Source of the DNA: Myotis daubentonii
Taxonomy: Eukaryota > Chordata > Mammalia > Chiroptera > Vespertilionidae
Assembly (NCBI RefSeq): GCF_963259705.1
Contig: NC_081842.1
Location: forward strand, 37,227,796 to 37,291,795
Length of the DNA stretch: 64,000 bases
Reading direction: 5' to 3'
A program made the translations under genes and the position numbers. Shown piece by piece: positions 44,831-57,525 of this stretch; position 1 is the stretch's first letter, and every line of letters starts with the position of its first letter. Below the pieces are notes generated by a model. That model was not told the origin of the DNA. It was given only the letters and a program-made list of their open reading frames with translations, and searched no databases.

Positions 44831-46494
44831 AAACCAATTTATGATAACCATTGTTATTTTACTGGATTGTGTGTGTGAGATGGAACACACTGAGCTGTCC
44901 TTTAATAGAACCACAGATTTACTGAATAAAGTGGTTAATATAACCAATCTAAATGTCTAGAATATTGTTTTCATGAATGTTTTTATTTTCTTAAAAAAAT
45001 GCAACTTTGATTTTAAGAAGACTGCTATTAGCATTCTGAAAATAAGGTATCATTTCTGGATTAAATATAGGATGTAAAATTGGAGGGGGGAAAAGGATTA
45101 CTGGAGAGGGAAGCAAGAGTGGTTCAAGATTTTTGACCTTTAAGAAATAATACCAATTTTTAATCAACATCACAACCAATCTATATTGGGTATTAGATTA
45201 ATCAAATGTCCATGTTTTAAAGAAATATCAGTCAAATATTACTATTATTATTATTATTATTCCCTCGCTTCCAAATAGTAGCTGAGAAGCAATGAAACTA
45301 ATGCCTAAAACAGCAACACTAAATTACCAGGTAAGATTTACTTTTAAGTGATAGCAAATAATGGATAAATTTAATAAGGCTTCATTAAGCCTTCTCCATA
45401 ATTATGTAGTATTTTAAAATAGTACCTTTATTTTGGTTTTGAATGTCATGTAGATTACTGAATATCTGTGTAGTCTGAAATTACTTTCCTTCTAGATAGA
45501 ACATCAAAAAAATTTAAAACATTGTTAAATAACTTGCAGTTTCCCATTCCTTTCAGAGAGTGTAAGCTCTCAGTTCTCCCTGATGTTTGCTACCCTGGAC
45601 AATTTAATGAGCTCTATAAATTCTATTAATATTAACTTTCTCTGTTGTTATAAGTTGTTAGCAGTTTGATTCAGTCTAACTTCGAATGCCACTAGTACAG
45701 TGACTAATTTTCTAATTTAAAAGCAAGTCAGCAAATTCCACTTGAAGCTTTAATAAATTCCACTTTATTTCCATGATTCCACTTTATTTCCATGTCACTG
45801 ATTGGAAAATATATAAAGTAAAACTGAAAATTTCATTCAAAGGGCAGAGAAGCAGTATTGAAGAGCAGAATGGGTTCAGTATAAGATGAATGTCAACCAA
45901 GAACCACTGGACTCTGACCCCATCAATTTACCAATTTTCATAGGAATCTAGGGTCAATGGTTATACATCTTAACAGTATATAAATTTAACTATTTTTTAT
46001 GTTTTTACTTTATCACTGTTCTTAGCCAGAAATTCAGAACATAGTTGTAGAGTGTTCAAGCCATGATTACTGTTAAGCCACATTCTAAGATACTGGTTCC
46101 ATTCCAGGCCACATAGGTCTGTTCTTTCAAAATCACTGATGTCTTCAAATTCTAAAGTGTTCTTGAATATTTATTCACTCACTCATTCACAGCATATTTA
46201 AGATACATGGACTTTCACATTATAAAGGGAGGGAAAATGGTCTAGTTATAACCACACTACACATGCTAAAACTTCTGGAATTGCTTCAAGCTCCTAGTCC
46301 CAAAGAAACTGTCATAATGGAAAATGACTTGGCAGAAGCTGGTTCTCCTTGAAGTCCAACTCAGACATGTATTCCTAGACAGAGTTTAAAACTACAAGGA
46401 CAGAGAGAATAGCAGACTTTCATTCAAAGTATATCTAGAATGACCCTACTAGCTAATTTGATCCACTAGTTATGAATCTCTCCCTCCCCCCACC

Positions 46495-46500
<6 letters not shown>
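44831..46500. other. Single-copy sequence
   Basis: AT-rich, with a short (ATT)n at about 45240-45261. No gene seen. Confidence 0.45.

Positions 46501-46573
<73 letters not shown>
46501..46573. repeat. (CT)n microsatellite
   Basis: About 73 bases of CT repeat. Confidence 0.97.
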
Positions 46574-46575
<2 letters not shown>

Positions 46576-46689
46576 CACAGTTCCTGGCACAGACTACTAA
46601 AACCCTTGTAGTTTCCTAACAATAAGAGCACTGGGAACACCTTTGTTCTAATATTTGGTCTTTAACGCTGATTTCTGACACAGCTCCTA

Positions 46690-47330
46690 AATTCCTTGGA
46701 ATGTGCAGGTCATTTTTTCTAGTGAGGGGGCTCTTGGTGGGCTCCTAGGTAACTACTTTAGGGTGGGGCTGGTCATCAGAGACCAAGCCATGATTAGAAG
46801 CTTGGAATATTCCACTCCACCTCCCTCCAATCTCCTGGGAAGGGGAGAGGGACTGGTCACTGTGCTAAGAACTGACATGCCTTGTGATGAAGCCTCCTTT
46901 AAAATGTCAAAAGTATGAGGGGGTTCAGAGAGCTTCAGGATCACTGAATATATGGGGATACTGGGGCAGTGATGCCCCCAGTCAGGGCATGGAAGCATTG
47001 CACCCACCCTCACCCCACACCTTGCCCTACACATCTCTTCCATCTGGATGGTTATCTGCATCTTTTGTCATGTCTTTTACAGTAAATGGGTAAGTGGTTC
47101 CCTCAGTTCTGTGAGCCATTCTAGCCAATTATCAAACCTAAAGAGGGGATGATCACGAGAACCCTGATTTTATATATAGCCAGTCACTCAGAAGCAACAA
47201 CCTGGGACTTGCAGGTGGCATTTGAAGTGAACCCTTGACTTGGGAGATCTGATGCTAACTCCAAGTAGATAGTATTAATACTGAACTGACTTCTTGGATA
47301 CCCAGATGGTGTTGCAGAAAATAAAAAACT
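46690..47330 (+). repeat. Possible old ERVL-type LTR
   Basis: The stretch GGGACTTGCAGGTGGCATTT, then AGATCTGATGCTAACTCCAA and a GATACCCAGATGGTGTTG segment, resembles a mammalian ERVL-class LTR as I recall it. No internal viral genes and no clear terminal repeats were seen. Boundaries uncertain. Confidence 0.4.
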
Positions 47331-47360
47331 ACCACACATTTGATAAGAGGTATTTTATGT

Positions 47361-47424
47361 AAAAAAAAAAAACAACAAAAAAAAAACCACAGGTATGCTT
47401 TTTTTTTTTTTTTTTTTTTTTTTT
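47361..47424. repeat. A-run followed by T-run
   Basis: An A-rich tract then about 26 T, together a potential fold-back. Low complexity. Confidence 0.8.
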
Positions 47425-47497
47425 ACAATTCTTAATATTTCTCTTGCCCAATAAACCTCTTATTGTGTTCCCATGTTTTCTTTATGTCAGTCTACAA

Positions 47498-47731
47498 GAG
47501 AGATGGCGAACCTTTTGGGCTCGGCGTGTCAGCATTTTGAAAAACCCTAACTTAACTCTGGTGCCGTGTCACATATAGAAATTTTTTGATATTTGCAACC
47601 ATAGTAAAACAAAGACTTATATTTTTGATATTTATTTTACATACTTAAGTGCCATTTAACAAAGAAAAATCAACCCAAAATTGAGTTCACATGTCACCTC
47701 TGACACGCGTGTCATAGGTTTGCCATCACTG
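47498..47731. mobile_element. Non-autonomous hAT (GATGGCGAACC family)
   Basis: 234 bp with left end GAGAGATGGCGAACC and right end GGTTTGCCATCACTG, inverted. Perfect 8-bp duplication GTCTACAA (47490-47497, 47732-47739). The interior has GACACGCGTGTC, a 12-bp palindrome. Confidence 0.94.
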
Positions 47732-47739
47732 GTCTACAA

Positions 47740-48454
47740 CAATTTTCTCCCGCAAGTGATTATTCAAAGAACATGTAGTTCCCTAAGATATTATCAAGGG
47801 CATTTTATTTAAGAGTTGAAGGAAGTCAATAAATTGTGTCTAAAGCTAATAGTCAAGAAAGACACAAATAAACATATAATGGTTACCCACCAAAAGAACC
47901 ATTGTTGCAGCCCTAACCTGAGGGTGGGGCTAGTAAGAAGACCCTTTTTTTTTCTTTCATTTTATTAAATGCATTCATTACTTCCACTGTTAAAAAAAAA
48001 AAAAAAAAAAAGTGCTGAAATTTCTGGTTTCCTAGGTCAGCCAGGACATGTAAACACACTTCTGTAATGAATAAAACAAATATTAACTACACATGCCTTT
48101 TACACACCCCCATCACTGGGTATCTTTGATAATCTAAAAAGATTTCATGTGAGTTTAGATAGGCATATTGTAAGTATGGAATTTTGCCACATAAGATTTA
48201 AAACTTAATCACTGGTATACGTTTTTTAACTCCTGCTAAAAGATGTTAAATGTCCTTTCTAATTAAGGCTAAAATGTTTATCCAAAGGCATGACTGGAGT
48301 CCTAGACAAAATTAAAATGTGACCTGTCATACCCTTTCATTGATCAAAGGAAAGCCCATAAACCAATGGGGAAGGAGAAAGAGAATAAGGAGAAAGACTT
48401 TAGGAAGACTTTGAAAGAATCTGTTTGTGAATTCATTTATTAGGCTTAATGGTG
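47740..48454. other. Single-copy sequence
   Basis: Contains a 20-base A-run near 47992. No gene. Confidence 0.4.
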
Positions 48455-48600
48455 TGTTCTTCATTCATTTGATTACTGTGTATTAAGTATCTACTAATCA
48501 CGGCAGGCATCATTTTAGATGCTAAGGGGCAGAGTATTAAAGAACAAATCCTTTAAGTTTAATTCTAGTAGGAGAGGACAAACAAAATGAGTACAGTAAG
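48455..48600 (-). repeat. L2 fragment
   Basis: TTCATTCATTTGATTACTGT, then GTATCTACTAATCACGGCAG and a TTTAGATGCTAAGGGG segment, resembles antisense L2 3' sequence. Confidence 0.6.
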
Positions 48601-48970
48601 ATATATGGCAACTGTCTTATCTCAATTTCTCAACCTAATTTTAATAAAACCAAGAGATACTTACATCTTAGTACCATAATCATTCAGATTCATTGACTGC
48701 ATACACTCAGAAAAACCTGGTTAGTCAGGTTTTGAAATAAGAAACCACAGCAGTTCTATGGATCAAGAATACTCCTCCCTACCCAGTGAAGTTTGTTCCT
48801 AGAACCTGTTTCAACAACTTGTGATCAAATATGGTCCCATCTCTCTTATTTCTCCAATGAACGGCTGGATTCATACTAATCAGGACTTCCACTGATTTTA
48901 TTTATAGATAGGTAAATAGATATGAATGATTGGCAGAAGGAAGGTTTTAAACCCTCAGGCAGAGAAGATC
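48601..48970. other. Single-copy sequence
   Basis: Nothing recognised. Confidence 0.4.
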
Positions 48971-49508
48971 TACAAAGAATAGTTACTCATGCACAGTCTT
49001 CTTTACTGCCACATGATAATGCTGCTGAAATTTGTTCTGGATAAATAATGGTCATTCATTGCACAGTGATATGCTGGTCTAGATCCTGACTACCAATTTT
49101 GTAGATTGTTCAGTTAATACTTCCCCAAGCATTTACTGTTCCTCCAAGATCAAAGGCCACACTTGCATGGCTGGGTCTGCAGAAGCTCCAGAACCAACTG
49201 ACATTCAGAAACATTCATTCTAAAGAATTCTAAGGCCTATACAAAGAATAGTTACTCATGCACAGTCTTCTTTACTGCCACATGATAATGCTGCTGAAAT
49301 TTGTTCTGGATAAATAATGGTCATTCATTGCACAGTGATATGCTGGTCTAGATCCTGACTACCAATTTTGTAGATTGTTCAGTTAATACTTCCCCAAGCA
49401 TTTACTGTTCCTCCAAGATCAAAGGCCACACTTGCATGGCTGTGTCTGCAGAAGCTCCAGAACCAACTGACATTCAGAAACATTCATTCTAAAGAATTCT
49501 AAGGCCTA
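48971..49508. repeat. Tandem duplication, 2 x 269 bp
   Basis: Bases 48971-49239 are repeated at 49240-49508 with a single difference seen by eye (CTGGGTCTGC in the first, CTGTGTCTGC in the second). The unit shows no transposon ends and no coding frame. The four bases TACA recur after the second copy, so the junction has microhomology. Confidence 0.95.
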
Positions 49509-49554
49509 TACATCAAATCACTGACCTATATTTCAACCTCACCCATTTCCTTTT

Positions 49555-49870
49555 CTTTCTTTTTTAATTTTTTAGTTACAGTTCATATTCAATATTACAT
49601 TTGTTTCAGGAGTACAGCATAGTGGTCACTTACTCTTAACTTACAAAGTGATTGCCCTGGTAAGTCTAGTACCCACCTGGCATCATTACACATAGTTATT
49701 AAAATATTACTGACTATATACCCTATACTTTAGATCATGATTATTTTGTAACTGCCAATCTGTACTTCTTAAACCTTTCACCTTTTTCACCCAAACCACC
49801 CTCCCATCAGGCAACCATGAGTCTGTTCTCTGTATCCACAACCTCACCCAAGCTCTCTTCAAGGTGCGTG
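49555..49870 (-). repeat. L1 3' UTR fragment
   Basis: TTAGTTACAGTTCATATTCA, CTTACAAAGTGATTGCCCTG, CCCTCCCATCAGGCAACCAT and CTGTTCTCTGTATCC are the reverse complement of an L1MA-like 3' UTR. Confidence 0.8.
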
Positions 49871-50269
49871 TGGACACTGCCCTTTCCTACCACTAAGTTT
49901 TGATATTTCCTCTAAGTTTTAATATTTCTTACATCAAATTTCTGGGAGGAGAGGTATCCCTCTATAATAAAAAGTCCCTAGGCTGGCTCCCTCAGCAAAC
50001 TACCCAAAATGCTTATTAAGACCCTACTGGTAGTGCTCAGAATTTATATCCTTAATTTTTCATTAGTTTCCAACATGCATCACTCCTTAACCTGTAATGC
50101 AATAGGTTTATTTCCAATGGTGCCTTCTTTAATTTAACATGCTTGTTCTAATGGCTTTCCCTTTCCTTCTCCTCCAGAGCCTATCCATTTTTCAAGATCC
50201 AGCTCAATTCCTTCGTTTCTTATCTCTGAAGAATGCTAATAATATATCAGTCATTTTATAGTGCTTAGA
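49871..50269. other. Single-copy sequence
   Basis: Nothing recognised. Confidence 0.4.
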
Positions 50270-50385
50270 AAATATAGTCCAGGCAGGTTAAATAACTTAT
50301 CCAAAATCATACAACTAGCCAATGGGCAAAGGCTGGACTATAATCCTGACGACCTTCAAATTCAAACTCCAAGATGTATCTGTTC
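50270..50385 (-). repeat. MIR
   Basis: CAGGCAGGTTAAATAACTTA, then CATACAACTAGCCAATGGGC, match the MIR reverse complement. Confidence 0.75.
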
Positions 50386-51394
50386 TTCCAACCTAACATT
50401 ATTTCCCACACTAACCTGACCACGTCGCCTTCACACTTAAAATTTCCAATGGAGTCTGCACGCCTAGATATTTTCTCCAAAGTCAACCCATCCTTTGCAT
50501 ATCAGAACAAGTACAATCTTATCCATTCAATTTTTTTGACAGTTCCAACGCATACCGATTTTCCTCTTTTCCGGATTTATTTTATTTTAATAAATATCAC
50601 AGTATAGCATCTTTGTACTTTGCATGTATTATCTCAATCCCCTAAAACAACTTGAAAAGGCAGAAATATATTAGCCATATTCAATGAATGGTCCTAGATA
50701 TTTAGTAATTTGCTTACATTTATACAATTATTCCCAGTAATTGTGCCACAGAGAGCTACATTTTAAAGCCGTATAACCAAACTCTATGCTGTTTAAATAC
50801 AGCACAATGTAATTTCTGTTCTCCTTAACACGCACGCGCACTTACACACGGAAAACTAGGAAGTGAGAAGGGCTAAGCAATTCTTCTCTTCCTTAACATA
50901 ATTTGAATCTGTCCTGAGGAAGCAAATGCAAACTGGGAAACTTTCTTTAAAACTGACAATATGAATGTAATAAAACACAAACGAAGGCTGACTGTGCCAG
51001 AATATTCAGTGCATGAATTAAGTCCCAAATTAGGGCAAAACAATTGTTAGCAATGTCATTAGGAGAACTGGCAAAAATTTGAATATGAGATATATTAAAT
51101 AATAGTGTTATATCAATGTTAAATATCCCTAAAATTGATCACTGTGCTGAGGTTATGTAAGAGTGAGACCTTCTTCTTAACAGATACAAACATTTAGAAG
51201 ATCATAATGTGTACATTTATTATCCTCAAATGGCTTAGCTACAGTAAAGACGAAATAAAAATAAGAGATTTATATGAATGTAAAAGCAAATGTGCAAAAA
51301 TGTCAAAATTGGTAAATCTATGTAAAAGGTATGAGAGTGTTCAAATTTACAAACTGAAAAAAGGTATTGTTAAAAGAGTAACAGATAGACATAT
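50386..51394. other. Mostly single-copy sequence
   Basis: A further MIR-like patch may lie at 50600-50780. No gene. Confidence 0.4.
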
Positions 51395-51620
51395 AGATCA
51401 GAAATTGCTAAATATTTTCTGTAAAGGGCCAGACAGTAAATCAGTAAATATTTTAGGCTTTGAGGGGCATACAATCCCTGTCACAACTACTCAATGTTCA
51501 TTATTGCCACTGTAGCACAAAAACAGATGACAGACAATAATATAAACAAATGGGCGAGGTATGCTACAATAAAACTTTATTTATAAAAAGCAGACCTTCA
51601 TTTGCTGGCCCATGATCCAG
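51395..51620. repeat. Old mammal-wide hAT-type element
   Basis: ATTTTCTGTAAAGGGCCAGA, then AATATTTTAGGCTTTGAGGG and AATAAAACTTTATTTATAAA, are hallmarks of a common mammalian hAT family (exact name not recalled). Same family as 33285-33480. Confidence 0.75.
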
Positions 51621-53463
51621 ATGGAAAAAGACTGGTCATGTGTTGATAACTGTTGGTTGCTAAGCAATGGGAACATAAGGTATTTATATTATTCTTTTAC
51701 ATACTATGACTTTTTCATAGTAAAGTTTAAACATAAAACCTTTCGCTGGGAAATCTTCCTGTATGTTACTCTTCCTTCCCTTCCAGACTAACACCTCCAG
51801 AAAAAAAGCCCCAATTTGACTTTACACATCTTTCTTCTTTCAATTATTAACCTGTCTTCCAAATAATGTGCAAATTTTTGAACCAGATTAAATCCATTTA
51901 GATTGCATGCTACATGTATTAACTATCTCTTGAAATTCTAAAGTCCCTGAGGAAAAGGGTCTTATCTGGTTATTTACATAAATTTGGTGGCCTAACAGGA
52001 TGATGTAGCAACTTTCACCATTGGCTCTGAACTGAAGTCTGCTTTGGGCACATGGGAAATGAAACTTTCACAACTCCACTGAGCCTTTCTATTGTGAGGT
52101 GTAAGGAAGGAAAGCCTGCTGTTTTTAGTAGTTACCTTTACATCTGACACACCTTTAAAGTTTTATCTTAACTAAAGAAGTAAAATCCGTGGAAGTTGCA
52201 ACTAATTTAAGAGCAATGATTACTGGAAACATAGAATGAGATAGGGCTTGAAGGCATTACAATACAAAAACAACCCTCAACCACAATCCCACAGATGAAG
52301 AAATAAGGTAACCCCAGAATTCTAATTAATCCATATGAAGTCAAAACCGTGAAGTGCATTAAAAAACTATAGTAGCATTAATGTAAAAAGTTTTATTGTA
52401 TTAGAAGATATACTTATAACTACAGTATATGTGTACATGTTGACAGATTCACCAAAATTCTGCTTCTGAGCACTACTATCAAATTCAGTTATGCCATACT
52501 ATGGTGTCTACTAAGTCAAATACATTCTATTAGGTACTGTAAGGTATAGAAGAATTTAAATATTTCTTCCTACTCTAAAGTAGGATCTATAAAGACATGC
52601 AACTGCTATACAAGACAAATGTGAACACTATAAGCTATGTCAATGCATCCAGCTAGGAATGCAGATAAGACTATCCCTCCAGGATGAGGTAGCACAAGAG
52701 GGGAGATGACAGAAACTGAATAGCTTGTCCTCTGAAAAACACAAAGTACTGACTCAAAGCCCTTACTTATTATCATGAGATCTGCCTCTAACATAAATGT
52801 CCAATTTGGCTCTATACATTCTCATTTGAACTCTTGTGTACTTAAAGACAAGATCTCTGACCTGAAATGTTAGAACCTAAAATACAGCACTTTCACTGAC
52901 ATGAAGCCACGTTATTGGAAATTCAATTGTGCTGGGCTAGCTTTCTTATAGCTATTACAGTCAAGTTTGAGAAAAAGCAGAGCTCTTGGATCAATGGCTT
53001 CAGGCTGACAGAGCTAAATTAGGCAGTTGCAAAGAACAACAGGTTCTTTAAATAGTGGTAATAGCTGCAAATCAAAGCACAGATCATACATATGTGCAGA
53101 AAGGACTGATGGGTCAGATTTCAGTCTTTTCACTTATTCACAAATACCAAATAATTAGCATCAACAATGTCTTCATCTTCCAACTCCAATAGCATTTATG
53201 TACAATACAGCTAATTCTAGTTGAAGGAATCCCTTTCTAAATGTAATAGGGCTGTTAAACATTACAAGCCAAGTCAGCCATAGGAAAACATCCTGCTCCG
53301 CAGTATTTCCCCACATTCTATCCTGTACTGCACATATGTCTTACATTTATCGAGAAGAGAAATTAAATATTTTACTAACTTCTGGTAGTACCATGGATAG
53401 AGACCTGTGAACAGCAGCAAATTTTACTGTTGGAAGGTGGTCCATTCAAAAACAGGCAAAGGA
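51621..53463. other. Long single-copy stretch
   Basis: AT-rich. No gene, exon or confident repeat. Confidence 0.4.
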
Positions 53464-53660
53464 GCCCTGGCTGGTGTGGCTCAGTTGTTTGAGCATCGAC
53501 CATGCACCCAAAGGTTACTGATTCGATTCCCATTCAGGGCACATGCCTGGGTTTCAGGTTCTATCCTTGGTCAATCGACTTTTTCTTACATTAATGTTTT
53601 TCTCTCTCTCTCCCTCTCCCGTCCTCTCTCTAAAATCAATAAAAACCTATTTTAAAAAAT
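53464..53660 (+). mobile_element. Ves SINE (older copy)
   Basis: Head GCCCTGGCTGGTGTGGCTCA with a shortened middle. Tail AATCAATAAAAACCTATTTT. The flanks AAACAGGCAAAG and AAACAGCCAAAG form an imperfect duplication. Confidence 0.9.
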
Positions 53661-53754
53661 AAACAGCCAAAGAGAAAGAGAACTTTGATCATAAACTTTA
53701 ATACAACTTTTTTTGTTTGTTAATCCTCACCTGAGGACACTTTCTCCACTGACT

Positions 53755-53965
53755 TCCACAGAGAGTAGAAGAAGGGAGGGAAAGGTAGGGAGGGAGGGAG
53801 GGATAGAGAGAGGTTGGGGGGGGGGGGGGGCGTGTGGAGAAACAGATTTGAGACACATCTGTTTGGCTGCCTCCTGCACGCTCCCTGACCCAGGGCCAGG
53901 GACCGGACTTGCCCTTAACTAGGAATCGAACAAAGCTCTAACCAGTGAGCACACCAGCCAGAGCA
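53755..53965 (-). mobile_element. Diverged Ves-type SINE with G-run
   Basis: The minus-strand head (GCTCTGGCTGGTGTGCTCAC) is at the right. The pyrimidine part appears as GGGAGGGAGG units and a 14-base G-run near 53816-53830. Confidence 0.75.
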
Positions 53966-55597
53966 ATGCTTTTTTAATGTATAGTAACTTCAAGGGAATA
54001 TTCATATTCAGTAAAAAGTTTACCTTCTTAAGCATAAAAAAATACATTTAAAAATATTACATTTAAGCCTTAAAAAGTTACAATTATATAAAGACAACTT
54101 GATTTTTATCAATTTGCACCCATTGTCATTGAGGCAAGCCCACAGTAACATCACAGAAATAAAGCTTTTGTTTGAAATCAATTGTTCCCAACCAAGATCC
54201 AGGCTACACTTAAAATTAAGATTTTTGGGATAATCTTTAAAAAAAAGGAAAAGCCCCTAAAATTGAGCAAAGAAGATCACTGTTTATAACCTGGAATGGG
54301 CTAAACTCTAAAGTTTTTCTCTATTTTAGAAATCATCCCAAAACCTCACTTCAAAGAAATAAAGGCATCAAATTATTTCATGTTCCCATTCTATTTGAGC
54401 AATATAATCTCAGACTCTTAGCACCTAAAGATCTTCAAATTATTCTGTCTAACGGCTAGGAATTTAAATTCATTTGCCTCAATCAGCTTATATAACAATC
54501 AGGCTTCTTCCAAGCCTTAAAACATATAGTTAAATACATACACCGATCATCATAGAAGTATAAATGCTAACTACTACTGTCCTTTAGGTAATATGATCTC
54601 TTAGTGAACTATATACAAAGTAAAAGCATAATTCCTTGAATCAAGAAAGGCAACTTTCAGATTTTTCTGAAAGGATAAAAATGAAATTCCATTTACATTA
54701 TTACAAATTATATTTTCCTGCAAGTTATGCAAGCATTCTTCAATCCACAAGCTATAAATCACAACCATGCACAAATGTGATGTTAGACTAATACTTTAAT
54801 TTTTAGTTCTCATCAAGAACTAAACTCTTACTGCAGTGCCTCATTTCTACTGTTGATTATTTTCCAATAAGGTTAGAAAAGCCAAAAAGAAAAGATCTAG
54901 CTCAAGCAATGGGACCCATTTTTAGGTTAATGCATAATAATGTCAGCTAATCAAAAAACTGGAGTACTTCTATCATTTAATCCTTCAAGACAATAACCTC
55001 CTATTTTTACTCAACTTCTGCTACTTGACAGGTCTGGAAAAGAATGAACCCTGAAAACTCTTCACAAACATGACAGCAAATTAGAAGAGGAAAATGGAAA
55101 CCCTTCACCAACCTTTGTTTTATGCAGAAATCCATTCTGTAATTTTAATGACAAAATGACTCAACCTCTGCCTGAGCTCCTGCAATGATGAGTACTTTCC
55201 TGCAATGGGGACCATTTTCCTAAATTATTAGATAGCCCTAATTGTTTCAAAGTTCTCGCTTCTCTAGGATTCAAATGTAACTTCTACTTAGGGCCTCTAG
55301 AGCTCCACAGAACAAGGTTATCTCTGCCCCAAATGAAAACTGCTAAGTACTGGAAGGACTTTCTCGCAGTCTCTCATTCCCAAGTGTTCTATTTCCTATT
55401 TTTAAAATTTGTGACGTAACAATTACAAACCTGCTCTAGTTTGTGTCCTAAAAATATACGACTCCTGAGATGGAACACAGTGTTTTATTCATAGCATTTA
55501 TTTTTCAATACTTAGTAAATGTATTCTTATTTTAGAGAATGGGGTGGGAGTAGTCAGTGAAACTCAAAATCTCTTCAACCGCTAACAAGATCTAGAA
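53966..55597. other. Long single-copy stretch
   Basis: AT-rich. Nothing recognised. Confidence 0.45.
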
Positions 55598-56465
55598 AGT
55601 ACAGATAAAAATTCAAAAAATCTCTCACTATAACAAATGGGTGCTGGGACAACTGAATATCCACATACAACAGAATGACGTTAGAACCCTGGTTCATTCC
55701 ATACAAAAAAATTAACTCAAAATGGATCAAAGACCTAAGTGACTTTGGACTAAGCAATGGTTTCTTAGATATTATATCTAAAGCAATTGCACCAAGAAAC
55801 TATATAATAAATTGCTATTATCAAAGTGTAAAACCTTTCACTTCAAAAGACACCAAGAAAGTAAAAAGGCAACCCACAGAATAGAAAAAAATTTTTACGA
55901 AACATATAAGAAGAGGCTTGTATCTAGAATACATAAAGAAATATTACAACTCAAGAGTAGAAAGGCAAATAACGCAAATTTTAAATGGGGAATGTATATG
56001 AATAGGTAATCCACAAAAGATATAGAAATGGTCAATAAGCATATGAAAATACATACAACATCATTAGTCATCATGGAAATGCTAATCAAAACCACAACAT
56101 ACCACTTTACTCCCATAAAAATAGCTATCAACAGAAAGACAAGAATGGTTGTACAGGATGTGAAGAAACGGGATCCCCTATAACCATCGTCGGCAAACTG
56201 TGGCTCGCAAGCCACATGCAGCTCTTTGGCCCCTTGAGTGTGGCTCTTCCACAAAATACCACGTGCGAGCACGCATACAATGCGATTGAAACTTCGTGGC
56301 CCATGCGCAGAAATCGGTTTTCCGCCTGGGCGAGTCTATTTTGAAGAAGTACTGTTGATATTTGGCTCTGTTGACTAATGAGTTTGCCGACCACTGCCCT
56401 ATAATCTGCTTGTGGAATGTAAAATGCAGCCACCTTGGAAAAGTCTGGCAGCTCCTTAATAATTA
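55598..56465 (+). pseudogene. L1 ORF2 3' part, decayed, split by a hAT
   Basis: Sense strand plus. Sequence such as AAAATGGATCAAAGACCTAA (55720-55740), CAAACATTAG-type blocks and GGTCAATAAGCATATGAAAA is typical of the last quarter of L1 ORF2. A frame from 55675 keeps INSKWIKDLSDFGLSNG, and a shifted frame continues from 55812, so at least one frameshift is present. The element is interrupted at 56184-56396 by a hAT, after which it resumes (AATGTAAAATGCAGCCACCT) and stops near 56465. Inactive. Confidence 0.88.
56184..56396. mobile_element. Non-autonomous hAT (GTCGGCAAACT family)
   Basis: 213 bp with left end CCATCGTCGGCAAAC and right end GTTTGCCGACCACTG. Perfect 8-bp duplication CCCTATAA (56176-56183, 56397-56404). 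Inserted in an L1. Confidence 0.94.
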
Positions 56466-56595
56466 GAATTGCACTAGAAGCAATGAATTATAATAATTTC
56501 AAAAAATATTTAGTGTAAAAACTGACTAGTGTCATTAAAAGATTTCATAAAATGAAAAAAACTACATCAGAACATGTTTCCTTTCTATGCATATG

Positions 56596-57021
56596 CTAGC
56601 GGCCCAGTGCATGAAAATTCATGCACTGGATGGGGGAGGTGGGTCCTTCAGTTTGGCCTGCCCCCATCACAGTCCAGGAGCTCTCAGGGTTGGGAGGAGA
56701 CCCAGCGATCAGGGGAAGGCAACGCCCCATCACACCTCTGCTGCTGCCACTGCCATCAGCGCAAGCCTCAGCCGGCCCTGGTTACCTGAGCCTCGGGCGG
56801 ACCTACGTGGCTGGCCAGCCACCATCTGAGGCTTGCCTGCGCCTCAAACCAGCCCTGGGCGGCTGAGGGCAGGTCCAGCCACACCATGCGCCTACCGCCC
56901 CCTCACCCCCCAGCTGGGCTGAAAGGACTGTGGGACTCCAACAGGGCTGAGGGGACTGGGTGCCGCCATCTTTGTGATGGTGTGAAGGTCAATTTGCATA
57001 TTCCCTCTTTATTAGATTAGA
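56596..57021 (-). mobile_element. HeliBat, 426 bp
   Basis: On the minus strand it runs from TCTAATCTAATAAAGAGGGA (57021) through AATTGACC and CAAAGATGGCGGC to the hairpin GTGCATGAATTTTCATGCAC and CTAG (56596-56599). Same subfamily as 21122-21460 and 26603-27170. Confidence 0.92.
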
Positions 57022-57364
57022 TTACCAGCCGCTACAATAACCTATTTTTAAATTCTAGGTGGCAATAAAGCAGTCAGTATACTTGTACAAGGGAGATGTG
57101 CTAGCTATTTTCTTTATAGTATCACTATTTTTATAAATAAAATAGCTCACTAAATTCAACTTCTAGATTTTTAAATTTTCAGGTAAGAAAATTACCATAC
57201 AAGCTGACAAAGTTTTTACTGTCAAATTCTAAGTTGAAGAGCACTGATTTTTAATCAGTTATAAATGACTAATCATTAACAGCTTATAAAGACCATGTAA
57301 AAAAAAATAAGTTCTATCAAAGCTGATAAATACCATAATAGAAGACTATGAATGCCTGTGATTA
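57022..57364. other. Single-copy sequence
   Basis: AT-rich. Nothing recognised. Confidence 0.4.
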
Positions 57365-57525
57365 TGAAAAAAATGTTAAAGCACAGACTGCTAGGTTCCA
57401 TCCCTAGACTTTATGATTCAACTGCTAGGTTTAGGGTAGAACCAAGGATTTGCATGTCTAACAAGTTACCTGGAGATGTTGACGCTACCAGGGACTACAC
57501 TTTTGAGAACTACAATACTATTCAA
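57365..57525 (+). repeat. MER5-like hAT fragment
   Basis: ACAGACTGCTAGGTTCCATC, GATTTGCATGTCTAACAAGT and TTTTGAGAACTAC follow a MER5 (hAT-Charlie) arrangement. Diverged. Confidence 0.7.

Noticed and set aside
46690..47330. Endogenous retrovirus genes next to the possible LTR
   Set aside because: No gag, pol or env-like sequence was seen on either side; at most a solo LTR.
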